Positions 46,020 to 64,000 of a stretch of DNA of 64,000 nucleotides are shown here, in pieces (the first letter of the stretch is position 1; every line of letters starts with the position of its first letter). Source of the DNA: Molossus alvarezi (taxonomy: Eukaryota > Chordata > Mammalia > Chiroptera > Molossidae); the NCBI GenBank assembly GCA_037176705.1, contig CM073895.1, positions 104,916,551-104,980,550 of the forward strand, in the 5' to 3' direction. A program made the position numbers and the translations under genes. A model generated the notes under the pieces. That model was given only the letters and a program-made list of their open reading frames with translations, did no database searches and was not told the DNA's origin.

Positions 46020-46930
46020 CTGCCGAAAACACGAGGAGGGAATGAGCCCACGGACGCCGCGGGCTCGGGCCACGGAAGAGTTCCTCCCCGTGAGAGGACA
46101 GACCACGGGCGGGACCCAGGAGGAAACCCTTGCCTGGTCTGCGGGGAGTAAACAGGCCCGAGGAAGATGCTGCCAGGAGGTTGTCCCGCGCAGACGCTGC
46201 ATGTCCCTGCGCACGGCGGAGCTCCCGGGTCTGGTGACACCTGTGGGCCGCACCCCTCCCGGGCTCCCCGCGGGGCTGAGGCTGCTGGACCGAGCCCCTG
46301 TGGGCGGCAAGGCTGCGTGGGTCCCGTTCTCTGATCTCACCTTTACTTCAGCCTTGTCTGAATGTCCAGCCTCGCTCAGACCTCGGGCGGAAGGGTCCAG
46401 TGTGCACCTGGCTGGTGAGGGGACACTGGACGCCCTCTGACGGCGGGTCCTCTCACGTCACAGTGCAGCCCGTCCCCAGCCCCACACCAGGCAGTGCGCC
46501 TCGTTCTCACCACGCACACACGGTCTCTTCCTGGGCCTCGTCTGCGGGTCAGAACTGGGCAGAGCGCTTCTGAGAAAGCCCTCGGCCAGGCAGGAGGTCA
46601 GCTCCGGGGAGACCGCCGTGGGCCGTGGTCAAGGCTGGGCGCCCAGACAGGTTCACGCCTGGCGCCGCCAAGCTCTGGTCGTGAAGAAGCCGCGCAGCCT
46701 GTCGAGCCGCCTCTTGGACCCTGGCACTTTCGCGATCTGGCTGACCCGCCAGGAGCCCGTGAAGACAGCGTGTGCCGAAACTGCCCCGCCCCGCACGGAG
46801 GCGCCTGTCCTTTCAGAGCCCACGGGAAGGGCGGTGACTCCCAGCTGTCCACACAGTAACTGAGCTGAGCAGGTCAACGCCTCCGGCAGCCCGGGCTGTG
46901 CCACGTGGTAGCCACGGCGACTGTCTGCTA
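46020..46930. promoter_or_regulatory. CpG island of about 0.9 kb, alternative promoter candidate
   Basis: Successive 60-base rows carry roughly 3-7 CpG each at high GC (estimated observed/expected about 0.7). No TATA, no exon or splice pair is recognised. Lies 6-7 kb upstream of the first EDAR coding exon. A plain GC-rich intron is the alternative. Confidence 0.35.
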
Positions 46931-49900
46931 GGAGCCCTTGCCCCAGTGGGGCTGACTTCTCTCAGGCCTGTGAGCTCGGGCACCCCGAAGTCTTCCCCAG
47001 GAAGGCGTGTGTTGGGGAGGGGGAGCAGAGGAGAATGCAGCCGCTGCAAAGGAGCCATGGGAGTCCCCAGAAGGCAGTCCTCCCGAAACCCCGAGGGACC
47101 CCGGCCCTGCCGACCCTTCCCTGACCGTTGAGAAGCTGTGCCTCATCCCGCTGGCCTGGAGCTCATACACTCCCTGAGTCTTAGGAGCCCCCTCCTGCAG
47201 GACAGGCGAGGGTTCGCATTCAGAGCTCCGGTGCCCGGGATGCTCTGGGCCACTGTGAACTGTGGGTGAGGAGGAGGGGCCGGCTCAGCCACAGCCACGG
47301 ATGAGGCTGCGGCCCAGGGAGCCACGGCCACGGTGTGCTGTTGGCAAGGCCCTGGGAGCAGGTTAGCATGGCTCCTCTGTGTCCGTGTGCCTGCCGTCCA
47401 GACTGGGGGCCCACTGCCGGCGGGGGGGCCTGTCCCTAGCTGCATGAGCCTCCAAGAGCCCCTGGGGGGAGTGGGGGCCACAGCCCTGCACGTCCCCAGG
47501 GCCCTCTGCTCACGTCCTTCACGTGGCTGAGCCTGCGGCCTCACCTGTTTTCTCTGGTGATCTGCAGGGAGCCGCTGACTCCCAAGTAAGCAAGGCTTCC
47601 CGCAGCCCTCGGTTCATTGTTTTAGGTACCATCTAGCTGTGTGGTGGAATACGGTGCCATTTTTTTTAATGTTTTATCTTGAAATCATTTCAAACTGACA
47701 GAGAAGTGTAAGTATTTGTTATCATTTTGCCAAGTGGGGTGTCCTTTGGCCATTGATCCCCCTCTTACGGGCACAGAAGGATGGGCTCCCATCTGTTTAA
47801 ACCTGGCTCATCCTGAGTTCTGGAGAGACCCTGTGAGCAGAGCCGGGCCCAGTGCCAGTCCACCTGGTGTCCACTGAGACAGAGCCATCCTCTGAGGGGA
47901 AGGCCGTTCAGGGGAGGACAGTGGTGAGGACGGCCCCTCTGTTCGTCCGCCCTAAGGCCTAGACCAGGCCTCTGCCCCGTGGATGAGAGGGAGGGCCTCG
48001 GCTTCACAGGCAGCGCCCCAGGACCTACGCCATCTGGATGCAGTGACGGCCACATCTCTCCCTGACCTCAGATCTTTCTCCCCAGCCCACCTCAGAGGCA
48101 CCCTCCCGAGGCCACCTCCTCCTGGAGGCCCTCCAGGCCACTGCAGACAGCCCCGGCCCCACCCCCCACCTGCTCCTGCTAGCTGCTTGGTAGCAGCCTC
48201 AGCCGCACCCGGAGCCGCAGGGAGACAGGCACCCTCTCGTCGCCGACACCCTTGCGTCTTCACAGCCTCCCGGCCTCCTTTCTGCCCGCAGCAGAGCTGG
48301 TCAGACGACAAGTCCTCCCGGTGATGCAATTCCACGTGCTGCGGCTGCACCGTGTATTAGAAGGACGAAAATAATAGGACAGGATAGCTCGTGGTCCATC
48401 GCACGCAGGACACATAAACGTTTTCCATCTGACTTTCACTTCGATTGCACTGGGGACACGTGTGCTGAGCGCACTGGGACGCTGATTTCCTCTGTGCGTC
48501 CCCCTTCCGTCGCCGCGCAGTTGGCCCTGCTCCTCCTGCCCGTCGCTCCCGCTCCCGGGGCGACCTGTGACCTCCACCTGGCGTAAGCTCAGCCCCCAGG
48601 CTTCGCCACTGGCCGTTTGGGCTGCCTGCTCCCCTTTCCCAGGCGACTGGTCTCCATCTCGTTTCCCAGCGAACTCCTACTGTCTGCCCATCTCCCCAGG
48701 AACACGTCAGGTGCCTCTGAGGGTGTGAGCTGCACATACAGGGGCCTCGCGTGCGCGGCTTCAGTCAGCAGCCAAAACGGCCACAGGGAGCGTGTTTACA
48801 GCACGGAAATACCACATTCCACAGATCAGGGGCTCTGCACACCCAGCCCCCAAACCACGGGTGGCCATCAGCCTCCTTCTCGTGGGCCCCAGAGCAGCCC
48901 AGAACTGGGCCAGGGTGATGCTTCATAAGTATTTTTCAGTGGATGTAAGCAAAACACTGCAGATTGCTGTATCTCAACCCCAGCCTCCAGGTCACCAACC
49001 GCCTGCTGACCGACGCCCCCTGTGGGCTACCACAGACCTCGGGTGCCCAGCCCGCCTCACGCGGCGCGGGTTCAGCAGATGCTTGTCTGTTTGCTGGCCC
49101 ATGGAGAGAAGCTGTCCGATGGATGCCAAACTTCACAGTTCAGACTTCGACCTGAGTGTGTTTCAAACGTTTATCCTGCTTGGTTCTGACTTTCCACAGG
49201 TTGTAAGAAAAGCTTACATATTGGGAAGTGCGGTTCCTGGACTCAAGAAGGTGACTGTTTCGCCTTTTCCCCTCGGTTCCAGAGTCGCAAGAGGCGGCGG
49301 TGGGAGAGATGGGGCCCTGGCGCGACCAAGCTCAGGGAGCCTGCCTGGAGCCTGCAGCACCTCCAGAGCCCCGAGGACGTCGAACCAGACACGCGGCTGT
49401 TCCCAGAGCACCCTCCCCGCCCCGGTCTCCGGAGTCAGACTGCCTGGAGCTGCCAGAGACTTGCCAGGCGGGACATTGTCACAAGAGAACCTCGTGCCAG
49501 CAATGCCCAGGCTGGGACTGGGGTGGTACCAGGAGAGGCCAAGCCTGAGCCCGGGAATGCTGGGCCTCCTTCCTCACGTGAGGTCGGCACCTTGTCATGC
49601 CGTTCATGGAGCCACCGGAAGGCGACGCAATTTGATTCATTCGGCTCTTGGTGACCAGCAGGGCTGGGACCTCGCTGAGCTTGTCAAACGGCCATCATTC
49701 TGGCAGCGTGCGTCTCCGAGTGGGCCTGTGGCCCTCCGGTCCCCTCAGAGCCTGAGGGGCTCACACACCGCAGTGCGAAGCTGTGCAGGCCTGGGGGAGT
49801 CAGAGCCAGAGTCCTAGCTGTTGTCTCTACGGGGGCAGAGCTCTGTCTCCGGGTCTGTGTCAGGACCGTGGCCGCAGGCAGGAGACCAGAGGTGCCGTGA

Positions 49901-51050
49901 AATGGTGCCAATGAAAGTGTGTTCACAGGGCCAGGTGGCGCTGGACGCACCGTGGGCCGCACCCCTGGCTGCACACCCCTGAACTAGAGGGTCAGCAGTA
50001 GCCTCCTCCATCAGGTTAAGAGTTTCAGTGCCCCATCGCCCAGCAGGTTCGTTAGGGGAGGCTCAGCACCGTGCCGGGCTGGAGGGCACCCTGCTCAGCC
50101 CTGCCCTGCACAGGGCTGGGGTTCCAACCCCAAATAACCAGGTGAGTGGAGCTAGTCGGCCCACCCGCAGGCTGGACTCCTTCCTGAGCTCGGCGCTGCG
50201 CTCCTCGAAGGCGTGGGACCCCAGACCCGCGTCCTGGCCAGAGGGCTGCCCTCTGCCCTCTGGGAGAATCGGTGATAATAGAAGCGCATCCAAAGCCACG
50301 TGGTTTTTGTGTGGCTTTGCTTATTTATTTGGTTGTTGTTTTCTGTCTCCTTCCGTTTTCCTGGGAACATCTATCGCGTTCCTGGCTGACGCGGCGGCCA
50401 GCCCTCCCAGCGTGCGCAGGGAAGCCTCCCACACTCAGTGTAATTAGAAGTCAATTAACGGGGAACCCTCGTGGTGTTCCTGGAAGTCCTTCGAGCAGCA
50501 GCTTGCCTGGGAGAGCCTCTGGCCTGACCCAGCGGGTTCCCTGCTCTGCTCCCCACGGTCGGAGGAAAGGCCAGGGTCCTCGCGGTGCTTGCTTCTGCGC
50601 CCCGTTCGGCCTCTGTGTGCCCCTCCCTGCCCACCTGCCCGCCCCGGCTTGCGCCCTGCCGGAAGGACGCACCAGGATCCCACCAGGATGTCCGGGCGCT
50701 GAGCTCACCTCCGTCCAGGTCGCGTCCTTCAAGCGTGAGCAGGTACTGAGGTGCAGGACGGTGCTGGGAGTGCAGAAGGCAGCTTCGTCTCTCTGCAAGA
50801 ATTCCCGAGACCTCACCCTCCCTCAGAGGCGGGTGAATTGTTCACCAGTGGAGAGACCAGGAGGCCGAGGCAACAGAGCCGGGAGGGAGCTCCCCTGGGA
50901 GAGGCCCAGACCCTGGGCGTCCACCCAGCTGTCCTCCAAACAGAGATGTGCTTCTCCCCAAGGAACTGTGCTCCCTGCCTTTCCGGTCAGAGCTCACAGG
51001 TGCTGGTCCCAGTCTCTCTGACGGGAGGACTGTATGGAGAGGGGTGTCCT
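46931..51050. other. GC-rich single-copy DNA upstream of EDAR, no gene recognised
   Basis: Contains the longest non-repetitive open frame of the window (48792-49817, +, 341 codons), of mixed composition and without recognised domain. In DNA this GC-rich a frame of this length can arise by chance. No splice or promoter support. Confidence 0.5.
47650..47730. mobile_element. Short old LINE-like trace
   Basis: 'ttttatcttgaaatcatttcaaactgacagagaag' resembles a common old mammalian LINE 3' segment. Short and weak. Confidence 0.3.
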
Positions 51051-51284
51051 GCCCTGGCCAGTGTGCTCAGTGGTTAGAGCGCCGACCCTCGGACCAAAGA
51101 GTTGCGGGTTTGATTCTGGTCAAGGGCACGTACCTCGGCTGCGGTTCATCCCCGGCCCTGGTCAGGGTCGTGCGGGAGGCAGCCAGTCGGTGTGTCTCTC
51201 TCATCCGTGTTTCTCTCCCTCTCCATCTCTCCCACTCTGTCTGAAGACGGATGGGAAAATAGCCTCGAGTGAGGATTGAAAAAG
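51051..51284 (+). mobile_element. VES-type SINE upstream of EDAR coding exons
   Basis: Head 'gccctggccagtgtgctcag', intact B-box region, tail 'gcctcgagtgaggat'. It lies in EDAR intron 1 or the 5' flank. Confidence 0.9.
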
Positions 51285-51605
51285 GAAGGGAATGTTCCCC
51301 ATACCTCCCCTCAATCCGTAGTACCCGATGATTTTATGCCCTGCCAAAAACTCTCTGTTGGAAATGCAGTAACTGCAGACCTGTTTCTGGCACACAGAAA
51401 CTTTCACCAACAGGCGGGTTGTCCACGGGGTTCCTTCCCGTGTGGGCCCCACACCAGGTTCCATCAAAGTTTGTTAGTTGTGATGATGAGTCAGCAGGAG
51501 AAGGCTTGGTTCTTCCAGGCCCTTCCTGTGGAGGTGTGGGTGCTTGCTGCTCCCGCAGGGCGGAAGGGGTGCGGTGGGGCAGACAGGCACCCCTGCGCTC
51601 TGAAG

Positions 51606-51870
51606 GTCCCCGTCCTCCCCGCCCCGTCCCCACCTCCCCATCCCCCCCGTCCTCCCCGCCCCGCCCCCACCGCCCCGCCCCCACCGCCCCGCCCCCACCT
51701 CCCCATCCCCCACCCCCCATCCTCCCCGCCCCCTCCCCGTCCCCACCTCCCCATCCCCCACCCCCGTCCTCCCCGCCCCGTCCCCACCTCCCCGTCCTCA
51801 CCTCCCCATCCCCCACCCCCGTCCCCCCCGCCCCGTCCCCACCTCCCCGTCCTCACCGCCCCGTCCTGGG
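51606..51870. repeat. C-rich, nearly G-free minisatellite-like tract
   Basis: Irregular 12-21-bp units of 'ccgccccgtccccacctcccc' type. The + strand is C/T/A with isolated G; the minus strand therefore has many runs of 3-5 G. Confidence 0.92.
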
Positions 51871-53021
51871 GAGGCGGGTTAGGAAGGAGGCCAGTCTGCA
51901 CACTCCAGGAGGCGACTTGTCCTCAGCACCCCCAGCCAGCACCCCCAGCCAGCACCCCTGACGGGCCCTGGCCCAGCCTGCACAGCCCTCCTTGGTCCCC
52001 AGACTTAGCTTCCTGTTTCCACTACGTAACCTCTCGGCTGCCTTTCCCCTCGCGCCCTAGGATGTTGTAGTGTCAAGGCAAAGTTCAGGTCTCCATCCCA
52101 AGGCAAGAATGGTTTTCCACTTACCATTTGTGTTCTGTGCAGCCGTTTGGGGGTGGAATTTGGGGATGATGGGTTTCCCTGGCCAAATGGCTCCCTGAGA
52201 ACACCTGGGTTCATGGGCGCCGCATGGTCTGAGTCATGGTGGATTCTAATGGGTCCTCCTGTAACCCCGCTGTTCTGTCCCTAATCCACCCCTCTGTCCG
52301 GCATGGGCCCCTGGGGAACTGGGGTGCTCACCGAGCGCCCGGCTCGCTTTGCGTGGGAGCCCCAGTGAGAGTGCTCTGAGCTGGACACGCCTCCCGTCTG
52401 AAAGCGCAGAAGTGAGGGCCCCCCCTTCGACGCCGCGCTGGCTCGGTGGTTGGAGGAGGCGTCTGAATGCCGGCCTGCGCACCCTCTGTCCGTGAGCTAA
52501 CTGTGTGACCTCGGGCAAGGCCCACCCTCTCTGGTCTCAGTTCACCTGTGAAGTTCCGTGGTGGGGCTGATGCAGTCACTTTGACAGGTGGCCCAGTCCT
52601 CACGGAGAGAGGGCCAGGCCTCAGGGGCCCGGAGAGCAGGAAGGGGTGGGAGGGGCTGCTCTGATTCCTGGCACTGTCTCTGGGCCCCCTGCAGCCAGGG
52701 GACCCCACAAGCCGGAGCACAGGTGCCAGAGCTCGTCAGACTCTCCGGTGGTGGAGCGAGTGGTCCTTGCCCACTGGCTGTGGCCTGCAGTGCGCTCTGG
52801 GCCCTCCCTCTGGGGCGGTTTCCAGGGATGCTGTGCTGTTGGGACGATGATGGAGTCAGGCCCAGGGGCCTGGGCTCAGCTTAAATCTGCCTTTCTTTCG
52901 GACATATCTGTCCCTCTTTCTGTTTGCAGGCTGGTCCTTCGGGCACAGTGGGACACAGTGAAGGGACCTGGAGTAGCCTGGGGCCCTGCAGGCCGCTCTC
53001 CTGACGGAGTGTGTCTTTCAG
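51871..53021. other. EDAR intron 1 or 5' flank next to first coding exon
   Basis: Starts after the C-rich tract. Includes a short 'agcacccccagcc' triplication at 51927-51957 and the MIR at 52440-52590. Ends in the acceptor of the first EDAR coding exon. Confidence 0.6.
52440..52590 (+). mobile_element. MIR SINE
   Basis: 'ctaactgtgtgacctcgggcaag' and 'ctctctggtctcagttcacctgtgaag' match the MIR core, about 450 bp upstream of the first EDAR coding exon. Confidence 0.75.
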
Positions 53022-53039
53022 GTGAACCTGTGGGAGAGG

Positions 53040-61115
<8,076 letters not shown>

Positions 61116-61289
61116 GTAAGTACTGCTGTCCTTCCACCGCATGGTGCTGGTTCAGTGTGATGTCCTGCATCACATAGTATGGTCGACAGAAGCCAGTCCT
61201 GGCACCGGGACAAGGTAAGTACAGTGAAGGCATAAACATGCTCCGTGGCCTGACCAGTCAGACAGCAAGTCTGTGAAAGAGGTTTGCTA

Positions 61290-61480
61290 TGGCCGAACTA
61301 TGAGTCAGAGACTCGGGTCAGTCACCTTGGCAGGTGACCCTGAAAAAGTCTCACCACCTCTCTGAGCTTCCGCTTTCTCATTTGTAATTGTGGGGTACTG
61401 AATCACCCACGGCATGCCATTCTCGGAGAAAACTGAGATCGCAGAGCCAAGGTATTTTGAAAGCACTACAGAGGTTTAGA
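61290..61480 (+). mobile_element. MIR SINE in EDAR intron
   Basis: 'cctctctgagcttccgctttctcatttgtaattgtgggg' and 'gaaagcactacagag' are MIR 3' features. Confidence 0.6.
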
Positions 61481-63623
61481 CCATGGTTAGTTCTCATAGA
61501 CTTTTTTAAAAATAAAAGCTGGCCCTTAACTGGAAACGGCACCCAGTAAGGCCTCCTAGTGGTCCGTACAGTCCAGCCCTGCAGGAGGCCACCAAAGAAA
61601 GTGGAACCTCTACTTGCCCATCTGGGAAATGGGGAGTTGCAACCAGACAGGCTGTGTGGGGTGGCATGTGAATGGAGCCCTGCCCAGGTCAGCATCTCCA
61701 GTGTGGACATGAACGTTTCTCTCTCCACTTCTGGGGTCTCCACAACCCCCTGCTCAGGGCTCCAGGTCAGTACGACCACAGCCTCCATGAAAACCCTGAG
61801 GCCCAGCTCACAGGACTGCCGTCAGAGCCCCCGCCAGCAAACCCAGGGACTGGTCACCTCCTTGCCCAGGCCCTCCAGGCTCTGCCCTTCCTGAGCCTTG
61901 GTCAGCGGTTGAGAACAGCTTTGCCCCCATCTGAGACTCCGGTTTGGTTTTGTTTGGATGCGATGTACCTGGGCCTTCGCCATGCAAACCAAATACTCTT
62001 GAGGCCCAATCTGTGGGAAGTGAGTCACACCTCCCACCGTCCCAGAGGACCGGGCACAGACGCCAGGGGGTGCTTGTGAGGTCTGTGGAGTGGGGGGGGC
62101 TCTGCAGGGGGAGCCCCGGATGGCACAGCCCGACTTGGCCTGGGCTCTCCTCCGCTGCAGGCGGTCTCCTTCCTGTGCTCCATCCTTAGAGACACGGCCC
62201 AGATTCTCATCAGAGCCCCGATTCGGCACCCTCGGCTTCTGTTTTCTCTCCTGAATGACAAGTGTCAGGCGAGTCCTACATCAACCATGGAGTGCGGCAG
62301 GGACGCCCGGGGATTCCAGAGCTTGGAACTGGGCCTCCTCCTCTCCAGCTTGTGACCGGCCATCGGGAAAGCATCAGGCCTTTCTCCGGGTTCTGCAGCC
62401 ACAGGGCACAAGCCCAGCCTTCGTCCCGTCCCTCCAGTTCATTCGTCTGTCAGTCCGTTCATGTTCTGGAAGCGAACGGAGAAGCGGGTGGTTACTCTGC
62501 TGTCACATGGAATAGCACGCCCCCTGGTGCGACCACAGCTGGTTTCCTGAGTGTGCTGAGGGCCTCCTCAGAAGGGAACCTGTCGTGATGGCAGAGAGGT
62601 GCCAGGTGAGAGAGAAGAGAGGGGCTGGCATCAGATGTGGGTTCGTTAGAGTTTCTGCTCTTGGCACGTTGACCTGACTCTGCACTTCAGTCTCCCGTCT
62701 GTGAAGGGGGGAGAGGCAGTGACACGTCAGGGTGCCCGTGGCACGTAGCACGTGGCACACTTTGGCCAGCGGCTGAGCCTGGCCCGGCCCAGCCTGGACT
62801 CTGCAGCTCCGCCTCGTCCAGCTGACCTCCTGTGCCTCGGGGTCCGCCTGGGAACGGAGCAGCAGCCCCTCCGCGGAGTGCTGGAGGGGTCCGTGAGGTG
62901 ATGGTCGTCCCGTACCAGCAACTGTTCCCTGCCATCAACATTTTCATGGTCACTCGTCAGTGCCTGTGCCCCCGAGTCAAGTCCTCTGTCACCAGGAGAG
63001 CTGTTTCTCTCCGATGCCGTCGGGTGGTGCCCAACAGTGACGGGTTCCAGCGCAAAGTCCTGGCCTCCCCAGGAGCCAGTTTCCAGCTGTTTCCAAAGCA
63101 GTGTTACCCGGACATGAGTGCACATCCCCACACCAGGTCCAAGTCCACAGGCCCGCAGTGCAGAAGGCCAGTGTGCGAGACGGCAGCTTGGAGTGAGGAG
63201 AGTTTTATTGATTGAGAAGGTGCCCGCTCTCACAGATGGTTCTTCAAACTCATCTCCCAAGAGCCCAGAATGTAGGCATCTTCTGTGTCAACGGAAGGGA
63301 GATGGGAGGGACAGGAGATGACTGACCGCTGTAGGCACAGGCCACCAACAGGGACCCAAGGAAGAGCTTGAAACCTCTTGATCTGCTGTGCAGTCTGTCT
63401 GTTGACCCTGCTGACCTGAGCTGGCCATGAAGTGGCCACCATCCCTGTACACATTTCCTTGTCCCCTAGAGAGGCACCCCCTGGCAAGAGGCTGTTTCTC
63501 CAAAAACTCTACCCCAAGCAGAATGCCTGTCATAATTAGCACGGCTGACTGGAAACAGTCAGAGAAAGGGAACTTGTCGTCAGTCGCACCTTCACCAGGG
63601 GTCTTGCTAAGAAATAGGTCCTG

Positions 63624-63872
63624 CCCTGGCCGGTTTGGCTCAGTGGTTAGAGCGTCGGCCTGCGGTCTGGAGAGACCCGGGTTCGGTTCCCGCTAAGGGC
63701 ACGTACCTCGGCTGCAGTTTGTCCCCAGCCCTGGTTGGTCGTGCGGGTGGCAGCCACTCGATGTGTTCCTTTCACATCGATGTTTCTCTCTCTCTCTGTT
63801 CCTCTCTCTCCCTCCCACTCTACCTGAACAAAAAATGGAAAAATGTCCTCGGGTGAGAAAAAAAAAAAAAAA
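63624..63872 (+). mobile_element. Young VES-type SINE in EDAR intron
   Basis: Near-consensus head with CpGs ('gagcgtcggcctgcggtc'), poly-A. Flanks 'aagaaataggtcctgc' / 'aagaaacaggtcctgc' form a 16-bp duplication with one change. Confidence 0.94.
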
Positions 63873-64000
63873 AGAAACAGGTCCTGCTACAGCCGGTCTG
63901 GTGGGTTTCACAGCTGAGTTCCTGGCAAGCCTGGGGGGGGGACCCCACTAGAGCAGCCCAGTTCTAATGACTCTGCCAGTCGTTCCAGCGTCTGCCAGTA

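Larger units (their letters stand above)
61116..64000 (+). other. EDAR downstream intron, 5' part
   Basis: The intron begins with a consensus donor and runs out of the window. The expected next EDAR exon (VGATSG-type start) was looked for and not found. It contains a MIR at about 61290-61480 and a young VES SINE at 63624-63872. Confidence 0.75.

Noticed and set aside
63624..63720. tRNA gene (A and B boxes present)
   Set aside because: The tRNA-like sequence is the head of a SINE with target duplications and a poly-A tail; the same applies to all similar copies in the window.
61116..64000. Further EDAR exons
   Set aside because: The expected continuation after Cys148 was searched by eye on the + strand and not found; it must lie to the right of the window.

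Overview
The window is mammalian nuclear DNA, almost certainly from a bat. About two dozen tRNA-derived SINEs of the VES type (head close to 'cctggccggtttggctcag', CT-rich 3' part, A-rich tail, several with intact target-site duplications) are spread through it on both strands. VES SINEs are known from yangochiropteran bats; that assignment rests on remembered consensus features, not on a search. L1-type LINE sequence and older mammalian repeats (MIR, MER5A-like) fill in the background. Nothing prokaryotic is present: no operons, no CRISPR, no Shine-Dalgarno-led genes.

Only one protein-coding gene can be supported: EDAR, the ectodysplasin A receptor, on the + strand near the right end. Four coding exons are visible (53040-53090, 53766-53888, 54062-54243, 61030-61115), with consensus splice sites and matching phases. 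They encode the signal peptide and most of the cysteine-rich ectodomain. The transmembrane segment, death domain and stop codon lie beyond the window. Everything left of 53 kb is therefore EDAR intron 1 and/or 5' flank. The noncoding first exon could not be placed; a CpG island with a donor-like site at about 31.8 kb and a broader one at 46.0-46.9 kb are the candidates.

Layout: 1.6-6.5 kb, an antisense L1 with decayed ORF2, ORF1 and a GC-rich 5'UTR, carrying four SINEs. 6.5-10.9 kb, GC-rich single-copy DNA with old MIR and MER5-like pieces. 10.9-12.5 kb, a 39-bp minisatellite of about 41 units. 20.35-21.15 kb, a 25-26-bp minisatellite. 22.4-22.96 kb, an AT-rich, repeat-poor block rich in homeodomain-type motifs. 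26.6-29.2 kb and 33.3-36.5 kb, two antisense elements with L1 ORF1 and 5'UTR joined directly to an L1 3'UTR and no ORF2, i.e. HAL1 (half-L1) architecture. 31.5-32.66 kb, a CpG island followed by abutting 20-bp and 8-bp minisatellites. 38.9-39.36 kb, a further minisatellite. 51.6-51.87 kb, a C-rich strand-asymmetric tract. 53-64 kb, EDAR exons and introns, with a CCAAT/octamer motif cluster at about 59.2 kb.

Most long open frames here are chance products of GC-rich DNA or of tandem repeats whose unit is a multiple of 3 (or which lack stops in every phase), and are left out. No undescribed gene system was found. The more interesting signals are the half-L1 pair, independent SINE insertions at the same target in both half-L1s, the dense minisatellites, and the putative regulatory blocks.
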